Shown here one piece after another: positions 13,555 through 20,373 of a DNA stretch of 20,373 nt. How positions within the stretch are numbered: position 1 is the first letter of the stretch; each line of letters begins with the position of its first letter. The position numbers were made by a program, and so were the translations under genes. The DNA is from an uncultured Arthrobacter sp. (GTDB taxonomy: Bacteria; Actinomycetota; Actinomycetes; Actinomycetales; Micrococcaceae): positions 1-20,373 of the forward strand of contig CALMVY010000153.1 in NCBI GenBank assembly GCA_937873245.1, written 5' to 3'. The notes beneath the pieces are model-generated. The model worked only from the letters and a program-made list of their open reading frames with translations, was not told the origin of the DNA and searched no databases.

Positions 13555-14298
13555 ATGGCAACAATCTCGGTGGTTATCCCGACCCGGAACGACGCCGACA
13601 TGCTCGCCGTCTGCCTCGCCGCGCTCGCCCGCCAGACCCGTCCGGCCGACGAAATCGTCGTTGTGGACAACGCCAGCACGGACAACACAGCGGCGGTCTG
13701 CGCCGCCGCAGGCGCCCGGCGGGTCTCCGCGGATCTCCCGGGGATTGCAGCCTCCACGGCATTGGGCTTCGATGAAGCCCGGTGCGGGCTGATCGCCAGG
13801 CTGGACACGGACTCGATCCCGCCGGCCGACTGGCTGGAACGGGTTGAAACCATCCTCGAGCAGGCCGGTCCGCTGTCCGCAGTGTCCGGACCCGGCGACT
13901 TTTACGGCGAAACCCGGTTCGCCAGGTGGGTGGGCACCAGCGTCTACATCCCCGGGTATTTCTGGGCCATCGGCTGGCTGCTGGGCCACCCTCCGCTGTT
14001 CGGCTCGAATTTCGCGCTGCGATCCGAGGTCTGGGCGCGGATCCGGGGTTCCGTGCATCGGGGTGTTCCGCCGGTCCACGATGACCTGGACATTTCCTAC
14101 CAGATCCCGCCCGACGTGAAGGTGATCGCCGACCGCTCGCTGAGGGTGCAGGTCTCCGCGCGGCCGCTGGCGAGCTGGCCCGCCGTCGGACGCCGGCTGT
14201 CGATGGCGTGGACGACTTTCGGTGTCGAGTTCAGGCAGGAGGGTCCGTTCCGGCGCCGCGGGCGCCGCCGGCAATGGGAACGCGACCACCCGCGCTAG
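13555..14298 (+). CDS. Family 2 glycosyltransferase
   Basis: The 247-residue protein has a GT-A fold start, ISVVIPTRNDADMLAVCLAA (4-23), the nucleotide-sugar pocket EIVVVDNASTDNT (33-45) and the metal-binding DxD as LDTDSIP (83-89). The acceptor-side acidic motif is HDDLDISYQI (175-184), in the place of the usual ED dyad. There is no signal peptide; the only hydrophobic stretch (YIPGYFWAIGWLLG, 131-144) is probably a membrane-contact loop. The C-terminus is arginine-rich (PFRRRGRRRQWERDHPR), possibly binding acidic membrane lipids. It is divergent from the cold-shock gene and converges, 16 bases away, with a hydrolase gene. Donor and acceptor sugars cannot be deduced. Confidence 0.88.
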   Translation: MATISVVIPTRNDADMLAVCLAALARQTRPADEIVVVDNASTDNTAAVCAAAGARRVSADLPGIAASTALGFDEARCGLIARLDTDSIPPADWLERVETILEQAGPLSAVSGPGDFYGETRFARWVGTSVYIPGYFWAIGWLLGHPPLFGSNFALRSEVWARIRGSVHRGVPPVHDDLDISYQIPPDVKVIADRSLRVQVSARPLASWPAVGRRLSMAWTTFGVEFRQEGPFRRRGRRRQWERDHPR

Positions 14299-14314
14299 GC
14301 GGGCGTGCGCAGCG

Positions 14315-15253
14315 CTACGGGGACCGGTACAGGGCGATCAGATCGCGGCTCATCTGGTGTGGCGAGGTCTCACTCGGGCTGTGTCCGCCCCGGTAGACCG
14401 CGATGCGCGCGCCGATGGCCTGCGCGAAGCGCCGGTGCAGTACCAGCGGCCAGAGGTCGTGTTCACCGACTGCGACGAACTTTGGCAGCGGCGCCGCGGC
14501 CAGCTCGGCCCTCAGATCCGGGGCGTGCTGCATCAGTCCGATGATGTCGCACACGGAGCTCCGGCGGGTGAAGCGGAACCGGTAATTCACGAACCGTATC
14601 CGGTTGGGCGGAACGCGCACGACGTTGACGCGGATGGCCCAGATCATCAGCGCCGCGCCGAGCCGCGGCCCGATCAGGCCGCTGAACCGTCCGACGCGCT
14701 GGACACCGCGGAAGCTCTGGCCCGGTTCGGGCGGGCAGCTGAGCAGCGTGAGGCTGCGGAATTTTTCCGGGCGCCGGGAGAAGGCCAGCTGGGCGAAGAT
14801 CGCGGCGAAGGAATACCCGACGACGTGCGCGGGCCCGTCCTCGGCGTCGAGCATGGCGATCAGGTCATTGGTGAACAGCTCGTAGTCGTAGTGGGCGCGG
14901 GGAGGCATGAGGTTCTCGGGGCCCGCCGCGGACGATTCGTACTGGCCGGCGATGTCGCAGCTCAGGACGAAGAACCCGGCAGCGGCCAGCTCGGGCAGCA
15001 TCAGCACAAAATCTTCCTTGGATCCGGTGGCCCCCGGGATCAAGAGGACCCGGGGGTTTCCGGGGCTGCCCATGGAAAGGGTGGCGAGTGTTCCGCTGGG
15101 GGCTTCGAAGGTGCCCCGCACGGCGCCGTCGGGCAGGGCGGTCCAGTCAACGTTGTCCAGGGCCGCATCCCTGCGGGCGGCTTCATCGACCAGCGCGGAT
15201 CCGAACCCCTCAGGTTCCGGTCCGTTCTCTGCGTTGCTGTCGGCAGACACCAT
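14315..15253 (-). CDS. Alpha/beta hydrolase with atypical nucleophile elbow
   Basis: This 312-residue protein has the alpha/beta hydrolase plan. The oxyanion loop follows the strand VLLIPGATGS (69-78). The nucleophile elbow is VVGYSFAA (144-151), with Ser148. The acid is likely Asp266 in VGEHDLW and the base His291 in RGGHSPSE. The elbow reads G-Y-S-F-A rather than the usual G-x-S-x-G. The first 45 residues are acidic and non-conserved, without a signal peptide. The ATG at 15253 has no ribosome site, but TATGTT ends exactly six bases before it, so translation is probably leaderless; GTG one codon later is an alternative. Substrate unknown; a lipid or small ester is plausible. Confidence 0.85.
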   Translation of the reverse strand: MVSADSNAENGPEPEGFGSALVDEAARRDAALDNVDWTALPDGAVRGTFEAPSGTLATLSMGSPGNPRVLLIPGATGSKEDFVLMLPELAAAGFFVLSCDIAGQYESSAAGPENLMPPRAHYDYELFTNDLIAMLDAEDGPAHVVGYSFAAIFAQLAFSRRPEKFRSLTLLSCPPEPGQSFRGVQRVGRFSGLIGPRLGAALMIWAIRVNVVRVPPNRIRFVNYRFRFTRRSSVCDIIGLMQHAPDLRAELAAAPLPKFVAVGEHDLWPLVLHRRFAQAIGARIAVYRGGHSPSETSPHQMSRDLIALYRSP

Positions 15254-15259
15254 GGACTA

Positions 15260-15265
15260 AACATA
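15260..15265 (-). promoter_or_regulatory. -10-like box for a leaderless transcript (hydrolase at 15253)
   Basis: On the minus strand TATGTT is followed by TAGTCC and then the ATG. This places the hexamer end at -7 if transcription starts at the A of the start codon. The lack of any Shine-Dalgarno motif supports a leaderless mRNA. Confidence 0.4.
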
Positions 15266-15302
15266 GCCCGGTGCCGCTGGGACCGGACCGGATCGGCGCC
15301 GC

Positions 15303-16445
15303 TTAGGCCACTTTGCGCACGAAGGCGTGGAGCCGGCGGTACACCTCCTGCGATTCCGGGTAGCGGAAGTCCTGCTGCCAGGTGTGTTCGGTGTTGGAGC
15401 TGTCCCAGCCGTAGATGAGGCTGTCCACGTGGACGGAATGTTCGCGCAGCCGGGCAATGAAGTTCATGTTGGCGGCGAAGAAGAAGTCCCGCTCCGACGT
15501 GGTCACAAAGACCGGCGGGAAGCGCGAATCCAGCCATTCGATCGGCGAGAGGAATCCCGCGCCCCTGCGGAGGGCCTCCAGGTGGCCGGCGCCCGAGCCC
15601 CGGGCGGCAAACCTGCCGCCCAACCCGCCGAAGCCGCGGCGCAGAACGCCGACACGGCTGCCGGTGCGGTCCCCAGTGCGCTCGCCGGGATGGAAGCCGG
15701 GCAGCAGCATACGGATGAAGTTCAAGCTCAGCACGAAGCCCTTTTCGAAGAAGACGGAGAAGTCCACCACGCTGCAGTGCTGGACCAGGCCCTTGAAATC
15801 GGATGCTGGTACGGCCGGTGTCAGGCCGTGGTGCCGCGCCAGTTCCGGATGGAAGCTGGCCGCGGTCAGGAGGGCCGCGATCTGCCCGCCGGCGGAGTCG
15901 CCGCCCAGCACGATCCGCGATGCATCGCCGCCGTAGCCGGCGATGTTCTGCCGGACCCAGGCCAGCGCTGCATTGGCGTCCGCCAGGACGTGGGCCATCT
16001 GGAATCGCGGCGCCTTCCGGTAGTTCACGTTGACCACCACCATGCCGCCCTCGGCCTGGCTCGCGCAATACTTGGTCAGCGAGGCTTTATCTCCCGAAGT
16101 CCAGCCGCCGCCATGGAAGTACACGTAGACGGGCAGCGCTCCTGCGGGACTGCCGGCGGGGGAGGGGGTGATGACGTCCAGGCGGTGGGCCCGGATGCCG
16201 TCGCCCACAAAATCGATGTCGTGGAAATAGTCGACGCCGGTAATGGGGTCGACGTTGAAGCGGGAGTTCTCGCTGGCCTTGACCGAATGCATCAGCACCC
16301 GCCAGGTCCACACCGGAACCCGGCGCAGGAGGTTCCTGGCCTTGCGGGCCAGTACGAAAGTGCCGCCGGGTTGCTGCGCAGAAAGGCGTGGTGAACTCTG
16401 AAGAGGCGGCTCGTGGCGCGTTGGCCGGTGGGCCGGTGAGGTCAT
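15303..16445 (-). CDS. Alpha/beta hydrolase, hormone-sensitive-lipase (esterase) family
   Basis: The 380-residue protein carries the family's oxyanion motif YFHGGGW (109-115) and nucleophile elbow GGDSAGG (181-187), with Ser184. Asp320 in TTSERD and His354 in SSNTEHTWQ complete the expected triad. It should hydrolyse short- to medium-chain esters or related acyl substrates. An Arg/Gly-rich insertion (about 255-295, GERTGDRTGSRVGVLRRGFG onward) interrupts the cap region and is unusual. No signal peptide; the N-terminus is basic with a moderately hydrophobic stretch around 44-53. The ATG at 16445 has no ribosome site but an ideal leaderless -10 (TAGAAT). It shares strand but no sequence likeness with the hydrolase 49 bases downstream. 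Confidence 0.88.
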   Translation of the reverse strand: MTSPAHRPTRHEPPLQSSPRLSAQQPGGTFVLARKARNLLRRVPVWTWRVLMHSVKASENSRFNVDPITGVDYFHDIDFVGDGIRAHRLDVITPSPAGSPAGALPVYVYFHGGGWTSGDKASLTKYCASQAEGGMVVVNVNYRKAPRFQMAHVLADANAALAWVRQNIAGYGGDASRIVLGGDSAGGQIAALLTAASFHPELARHHGLTPAVPASDFKGLVQHCSVVDFSVFFEKGFVLSLNFIRMLLPGFHPGERTGDRTGSRVGVLRRGFGGLGGRFAARGSGAGHLEALRRGAGFLSPIEWLDSRFPPVFVTTSERDFFFAANMNFIARLREHSVHVDSLIYGWDSSNTEHTWQQDFRYPESQEVYRRLHAFVRKVA

Positions 16446-16451
16446 GGGTCA

Positions 16452-16457
16452 ATTCTA
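16452..16457 (-). promoter_or_regulatory. -10 box for a leaderless transcript (esterase at 16445)
   Basis: TAGAAT matches five of six consensus bases and is followed by TGACCC and then the ATG, so transcription would start at the A of the start codon. There is no Shine-Dalgarno motif. No -35 is recognisable. Confidence 0.5.
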
Positions 16458-16461
16458 TCTG

Positions 16462-16473
16462 GCACAGCTGTGC
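16462..16473. promoter_or_regulatory. Perfect 12-bp palindrome in the esterase promoter
   Basis: GCACAGCTGTGC is its own reverse complement and lies five bases upstream of the TAGAAT box, within the -35/-10 spacer. That is a typical position for a repressor operator. No regulator gene adjoins it. Confidence 0.4.
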
Positions 16474-16557
16474 TACTGCTGTGAGGGCGGCCTGGCCAGG
16501 TATGAGGGCCGGGATGACCGCCGTGCCAGGGCGGGGCGGTTGCCTGGTTCTGCCGGA

Positions 16558-19284
16558 TCAGGGTTTCTCTTCGATGGTGCCGGCGGCCCCGTCAACAGTG
16601 ACCGTCTGGCCGGTGCGCAGCCTCGTGGTGGCGTCCGGGACGCCCACGACGGCCGGGATGCCGTACTCGCGGGCCACCACGGCACCGTGGGAAATGACTC
16701 CTCCCATTTCCATGACGAGGGCACCGGCCGTCATGAACAGCGGCGTCCAGCCGGGGTCCGTGGAGGGGGCCACCAGGATTTCTCCGGGTTCCAGGTGGGC
16801 GCCCACCGGATCAAGGATCACCCTGACACGGCCGGTGGCGGTGCCGGCGGAGGCCGGTGTCCCGGCCAGGGCACCGGTTACCGGGGACCTCGCCGTCAAG
16901 GCGGCCTCGACGTCGGTCCCGTCGGAGAGCAGCAGCCGGGGGATGCGCCGGCGTCGTAGTTCCGTGTCGTAGAGCCGACGGCGGTCCGTGACGATGCTGT
17001 GCAGGTCCGCGCCGCGGAGGCCGACCCGGATCTCGTCGAAGTCCAGGAAAAAGACGTCATCGGCAGCCGCGACAGTGCCGGCCGAGGCCAGGTCCGCGCC
17101 GATCCGCAGTAGCTGCCGGTGCATCTCGCTGAGCAGCATCACAATGTAGAACTTGGGCAGTTCGCGCATTCCTGCCAACTGCCGCACGCGGCGCAGGCTC
17201 AGTTCCAGGGCCCGTGCGCGCCACGGGCTCCGCGCCCGCGCCTGTTCCACGAGGCTGCGGATCCGGTCCTCCGCATGCTCGGCGGCCCGGGCGAACTGCC
17301 GGTCCGGGGCCTGCTCCGGATCCTCGACGCGGAGGTAGTTGGAGATCATGCCGAGGATGTGGTCGGGCTGCTCGGACCACCGCGGCATGCCGAGGTCTAT
17401 TTCCGCCACGGCGCGGTGGCCGTAGCGGGCGAGGAAGCCGCGCACGCCTGACTGGGCCCGGGGCGGCAGCCGGCCGGCGAGATATGCGGCGGCCAACTCC
17501 CCGGGCCGTTTTGCCAGGAACTCCGCGCGCGACACCGGGTCGTCGCCGATGGAGGCGGCGAGCTGCCAGAGTTCCAGGTCCATTTCGGTGGTGATGTTGT
17601 GGGGGAGCCCGCGCAGCACTGCTTCCAGGTCACGGGGCTGCGCGATGCCGCGCAGCAGCCGGCGGGCCACGGCCAGCATGATGTAGCCAACGGACGGGCC
17701 CGGCAGCGTGGCCTGGATCAGCCCGTTGATTGTCCGGCCGACTATCTGCTCGGTGTAGTCGAGCCGGAGGGCGGAGCTGGCGGGTTCAGCCAGGACCATG
17801 TCGGATTCGAGTTGCTTCCCGTAGGCCATCGCGCGGCGCAGCTCAGCGGCGGGCCGAAAGGCGGGCCGGACCATGGCCGGAAGGAGCCCCGCGATGAGAC
17901 CGAGGGTGGCTGTCTGCTCGGTGCTGCCTTTGCGTTGGGGCGGTTGCCGGCGGCTGCGCTTTTTCCCGGCTTTGCGGACGGATTCCCGCAACGGGCGATC
18001 GATGATGCCGAACCTCGGATCCTCGAGCAGCGCCGGAAGCACGGCCCCGGAGCGGCCGTCCGCCAGGGGAAGGACCCGCAGCAAATAACCCCGGCCGGCC
18101 TTGCTGCGGACCACGGCCGTCAGATCCACGTACATCCGCAGGCCGGGGTTGACGTACCGCCACGGACCCTTGCTGTTGCGCATCGCCCCAAGGACGGCCA
18201 GCCCCATCGGCGTGATCGGCCGGGTCAGCCCCTGGAACAGGGTGCCGCACAGGTACACCCGGGTGGGGGCCGCGGCGCCGGCTGCGGCGTCTTCGGGCGC
18301 GGGCTCCGGCAGCGGATACAGCGTGGTGATCGGGCGGGACTGGGTGACCCAGATCTTGCCGCCTGGTTCGATGGCCCATTCGATGTCCTGCGGCGCTCCG
18401 AAGAGACGCTGGACCCCGTCCCCCAGCGCGGTGAGTTCCTGGAGCTGGGGGCCGCTCATGCTCGGCCGCCGGCCGGGTTCCGCCGCTCCCGGGGTGCTCC
18501 GCGTGACCCGGGCTGACGCCGTCTCCAGCACGAACTGGTCCGGGTTGACCGCGCCCGAGACCACGGCCTGACCCGCACCGGGGCTCGCGTTGATCACCGT
18601 TTCCGTCCGGGTCCCGGTGACGGGATTTGCGGTGAAGAGAACTCCCGCCGTGGCGGCGTCGACCATGACCTGGACGACGACGGCGAGCCCGACGTCCCGG
18701 TTGCTGACCCCGTTGGCGGAGCGGTACGCCACCGCCCGCTCGCTCCACAGCGACGCCCAGCAGCGACGGACTGCCTCGACCACCGCGTCCGCGCCCGTGA
18801 CATCGAGGAAAGAGTCCTGTTGGCCCGCGAAACTGGCGAAGGGCAGGTCCTCTGCCGTGGCCGAGGACCGGACCGCCACCGCCACGCCGCCCATTTCCTC
18901 GTAGGTTTCACGGACCGCAGCATCCACCCCGGGTGGGATCGGCGACTCCTCGATCAGCCTCCTGGCCCGCGCGGCAACCGGGCTGAGTTCCCCCGGGACC
19001 GGGTCTGCCGGGCCCGAAGCCGCCGCCGCCCGGGACCCGATCGCGTCGAGTTCGGCGGCGAGGGCGGCGAGCCCGGGCGGTGCCGCCAGATCGTAGGCAA
19101 CGGTTGTCAGGCAGAACCCGCGCGGCACCGGCAACCCGGCCGCCACCAGCTTGCCGAGGTTCAGGGCTTTGCCGCCCACCAGCCGCAAGGGTGCAGCGCC
19201 GGTCCCGCGGAGGTCCAGCACCAGAGGTTCTGCGGCACTGTGTCCTTCTGCCCTGGGTTCGTCGGCCTTGGTTGCAGAGTCCAT
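16558..19284 (-). CDS. PEP-utilising phosphotransferase, rifampin phosphotransferase (Rph)-like
   Basis: The 908-residue protein has three parts. An ATP-grasp pyruvate/PEP-binding domain covers about 20-330 (LVGGKALNLGKLVAAGLPVP; VAVRSSATAEDLPFASFAGQ; GVLFTANPVTGTRTETVINA; IEWAIEPGGKIWVTQSRPIT). A mostly helical middle domain follows (LRGLPHNITTEMDLELW; LPKFYIVMLLSEMHRQLLRI; DDVFFLDFDEIR). A C-terminal swivelling domain carries the phospho-histidine motif GGVISHGAVVAREYGIPAVV (His866). His866 is 43 residues from the end by inclusive count, the spacing I recall for Listeria Rph (His825 of 867). Rph moves the beta-phosphate of ATP to rifamycins. The domain order lacks the PEP/pyruvate TIM barrel of true PEP synthase. 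Whether rifamycin is the substrate is unknown. It starts 9 bases after the upstream small gene and has no ribosome site of its own, so it is probably translationally coupled. Confidence 0.82.
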   Translation of the reverse strand: MDSATKADEPRAEGHSAAEPLVLDLRGTGAAPLRLVGGKALNLGKLVAAGLPVPRGFCLTTVAYDLAAPPGLAALAAELDAIGSRAAAASGPADPVPGELSPVAARARRLIEESPIPPGVDAAVRETYEEMGGVAVAVRSSATAEDLPFASFAGQQDSFLDVTGADAVVEAVRRCWASLWSERAVAYRSANGVSNRDVGLAVVVQVMVDAATAGVLFTANPVTGTRTETVINASPGAGQAVVSGAVNPDQFVLETASARVTRSTPGAAEPGRRPSMSGPQLQELTALGDGVQRLFGAPQDIEWAIEPGGKIWVTQSRPITTLYPLPEPAPEDAAAGAAAPTRVYLCGTLFQGLTRPITPMGLAVLGAMRNSKGPWRYVNPGLRMYVDLTAVVRSKAGRGYLLRVLPLADGRSGAVLPALLEDPRFGIIDRPLRESVRKAGKKRSRRQPPQRKGSTEQTATLGLIAGLLPAMVRPAFRPAAELRRAMAYGKQLESDMVLAEPASSALRLDYTEQIVGRTINGLIQATLPGPSVGYIMLAVARRLLRGIAQPRDLEAVLRGLPHNITTEMDLELWQLAASIGDDPVSRAEFLAKRPGELAAAYLAGRLPPRAQSGVRGFLARYGHRAVAEIDLGMPRWSEQPDHILGMISNYLRVEDPEQAPDRQFARAAEHAEDRIRSLVEQARARSPWRARALELSLRRVRQLAGMRELPKFYIVMLLSEMHRQLLRIGADLASAGTVAAADDVFFLDFDEIRVGLRGADLHSIVTDRRRLYDTELRRRRIPRLLLSDGTDVEAALTARSPVTGALAGTPASAGTATGRVRVILDPVGAHLEPGEILVAPSTDPGWTPLFMTAGALVMEMGGVISHGAVVAREYGIPAVVGVPDATTRLRTGQTVTVDGAAGTIEEKP

Positions 19285-19293
19285 GGCGGGCAG

Positions 19294-19611
19294 CTACGGG
19301 ATGTCCGTTGAAGCGCCGGTGTCCTCCCACATCACGTCCAGGTTGCGGAACACCGGCGGCCCGTCGCAGAGGGCCGCCATCCTGGCGGCGAAGTCGGAGG
19401 TCTCCGGCCGGCCGGAGTTCTCCATGGCCGAATCATAGGTGTCGAATTCGACAATGGTGAGATACGTTCCGGGGCGGTCGCGGTCCGCTGTGGCCATGAT
19501 CCGGCGGAAGGTGGGAGCGGTGCTTCCTTCGGTCCTGGACGGCCGGCCCAGGGCTTCAATTTCCTCGATGCGGGCGGTCTGGAATTCGATGATCTGCACG
19601 AACCTGGCCAT
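19294..19611 (-). CDS. Small dimeric alpha/beta-barrel-type protein (ferredoxin-like fold), function unknown
   Basis: The 105-residue protein starts FVQIIEFQTARIEEIEALGR and has TYLTIVEFDTYDSAMENSGR in the middle. This is the strand-helix-strand pattern of antibiotic-monooxygenase/EthD-like proteins, usually small cytoplasmic dimers. No catalytic residues can be assigned. A strong GAGGAG precedes the ATG at 19611. Its stop is 9 bases before the Rph-like gene, in the same frame with nothing else between, so the two form an operon. It may assist or sense the substrate of the large enzyme (inference). The fold call is moderate; the gene itself is secure. Confidence 0.75.
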   Translation of the reverse strand: MARFVQIIEFQTARIEEIEALGRPSRTEGSTAPTFRRIMATADRDRPGTYLTIVEFDTYDSAMENSGRPETSDFAARMAALCDGPPVFRNLDVMWEDTGASTDIP

Positions 19612-19685
19612 GACGCTCCTCGACGGCGGCGGATGCTGATGCGCTTCACGCTAGACCTCCCGCCTTAGCAGGACAAGAGCCAGAA

Positions 19686-19709
19686 CGCGGGCTGGTACTG
19701 GAGCCCGCG
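19686..19709 (-). terminator. Hairpin terminator after the alcohol dehydrogenase gene
   Basis: CGCGGGCT-GGTACTGG-AGCCCGCG is a perfect 8-bp stem with an 8-base loop. It lies 35 bases after the dehydrogenase stop on the minus strand and is followed in that direction by TTCTGGCTCTTGTCC, a modest T-rich stretch. The remaining bases of the 19612-19743 gap show no other clear element. Confidence 0.6.
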
Positions 19710-19743
19710 CAACTTCCCTGCCCCGCCGGCGTCGGGCGTTCTG

Positions 19744-20373
19744 TCAGGGGGTCAGCAGGACCTTGATGGCGCGGCGTTCGTCCATGGCCCGGTAGGCCTC
19801 CGGCGCGTCCTCCAGCGGCATCACCACGTCGAAGACCCGCCCAGGGTTGATGGTGCCGTCGAGGACGTCCGCGAGCAGTTCCGGGATGTAGGTCCGGGCC
19901 GGGGCCATGCCGCCGCCGATGGAGATGTTCGTGTCGAAGAGGTAGCGCAGCGGGACCTCGCTGCCGCCGGTGGGGACGCCGACGAAGCCCACCGCGCCGC
20001 CCGGGCGGGTGCTGTGCAACGCCTGTTCCATGGATTCCTTGGTTCCGACACACTCAAGAACGGAATCGGCCAGCACTCCGCCGAGGAGTTCGCGGACCCC
20101 GGCGACGCCCTCGTCCCCGCGTTCTTCCACGATGTCGGTGGCACCGAATTCGCGGGCGATCGCCTGCCGGTCCGCATGGCGGGACATCGCGATGATCCGT
20201 TCCGCACCGAGGCGCTTGGCTGCCAGCACGCCGCAGAGCCCGACGGCGCCGTCGCCCACCACTACGACGGTCCGGCCGGGGCCGGCTTTGGCGGCAAGGG
20301 CAGCGTGGTGGCCGGTGGCCATCACGTCGGACAGGGTCAGCAGGCTCTTGCGGAGGGCGTCATCCGGCTCCGT
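19744..20373 (-). CDS. Zinc-type medium-chain alcohol dehydrogenase, C-terminal part (5' end off window)
   Basis: The frame stays open to the window's right edge, giving 209 visible residues of a family that is usually about 340-350 long. The Rossmann fold begins TVVVVGDGAVGLCGVLAAKR with the nucleotide motif GDGAVG, followed by GAERIIAMSRHADRQAIARE, DSVLECVGTKESMEQAL, GGAVGFVGVPTGG and the C-terminal DVVMPLEDAPEAYRAMDERR. The substrate-binding and zinc-ligand half lies beyond base 20373, so zinc dependence cannot be confirmed. An Arg (R49 of the part beginning at the internal ATG 20325, in SRHADR) near the end of strand 2 suggests possible NADP preference (inference). It is separated from the next gene by a terminator. 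Confidence 0.88.
   Translation of the reverse strand, partial: TEPDDALRKSLLTLSDVMATGHHAALAAKAGPGRTVVVVGDGAVGLCGVLAAKRLGAERIIAMSRHADRQAIAREFGATDIVEERGDEGVAGVRELLGGVLADSVLECVGTKESMEQALHSTRPGGAVGFVGVPTGGSEVPLRYLFDTNISIGGGMAPARTYIPELLADVLDGTINPGRVFDVVMPLEDAPEAYRAMDERRAIKVLLTP

Noticed and set aside
13397..13564. N-terminal extension of the cold-shock frame to 13564
   Set aside because: The cold-shock domain starts exactly at 13396 with a good ribosome site, and the extension covers the csp promoter and leader.
19612..19743. Rifamycin-associated element (RAE) upstream of the Rph-like unit
   Set aside because: I looked for a conserved inverted repeat in the promoter region. The only strong one (19686-19709) is better explained as a terminator of the dehydrogenase gene, and I cannot recall the RAE consensus with certainty.

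Overview
The window is high-GC DNA whose gene content, cold-shock protein and codon use fit an actinobacterium of the Micrococcaceae (Arthrobacter/Pseudarthrobacter type). This placement is my inference from protein character, not from a search. Nearly all genes are on the minus strand; the exceptions are an acyl-CoA dehydrogenase and a glycosyltransferase. Genes run off both ends. No tRNA, rRNA, CRISPR array or insertion sequence was recognised.

Layout. (1) 1-1121: an uninterrupted minus-strand frame that joins about 85 residues of a GAF-type regulator directly to a MacB/FtsX-type ABC permease lacking its first membrane helix. Codon use changes at the join (about 861-869), so this is probably an assembly or recombination chimera. 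(2) 1211-4894: a small fatty/organic-acid catabolic unit. An acyl-CoA synthetase gene followed by a MarR repressor gene is divergent from a glutaryl-CoA-dehydrogenase-like acyl-CoA dehydrogenase gene. The shared intergenic region holds a perfect AGTGAT-CCCC-ATCACT palindrome that overlaps candidate promoters. (3) 4911-12925: a complete high-affinity potassium uptake operon, transcribed in the order smORF-kdpF-kdpA-kdpB-kdpC-kdpD-kdpE, with ATGA overlaps at smORF/kdpF, kdpA/kdpB and kdpD/kdpE. KdpFABC is the K+-transporting P-type ATPase and KdpDE the two-component system that controls it. The first gene encodes an uncharacterised 39-residue membrane peptide. kdpB is broken as sequenced by one missing base in a run of five G (plus strand). 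Upstream lie phased GTCAAG-type direct repeats, likely KdpE boxes.

(4) 13101-14298: a cold-shock protein gene with a clear promoter and terminator, divergent from a family 2 glycosyltransferase. (5) 14315-16445: two unrelated alpha/beta hydrolases, each with a -10-like hexamer placed so that transcription would begin at the start codon (leaderless). (6) 16558-19611: a 105-residue ferredoxin-like-fold small protein followed by a 908-residue rifampin-phosphotransferase-like PEP-utilising enzyme, 9 bases apart. (7) 19744-20373: the C-terminal part of a medium-chain zinc-type alcohol dehydrogenase, followed by a hairpin terminator.

The best leads are the smORF at the head of the kdp operon, the chimeric left end, the kdpB frameshift, the putative KdpE box array and the Rph-like gene pair.
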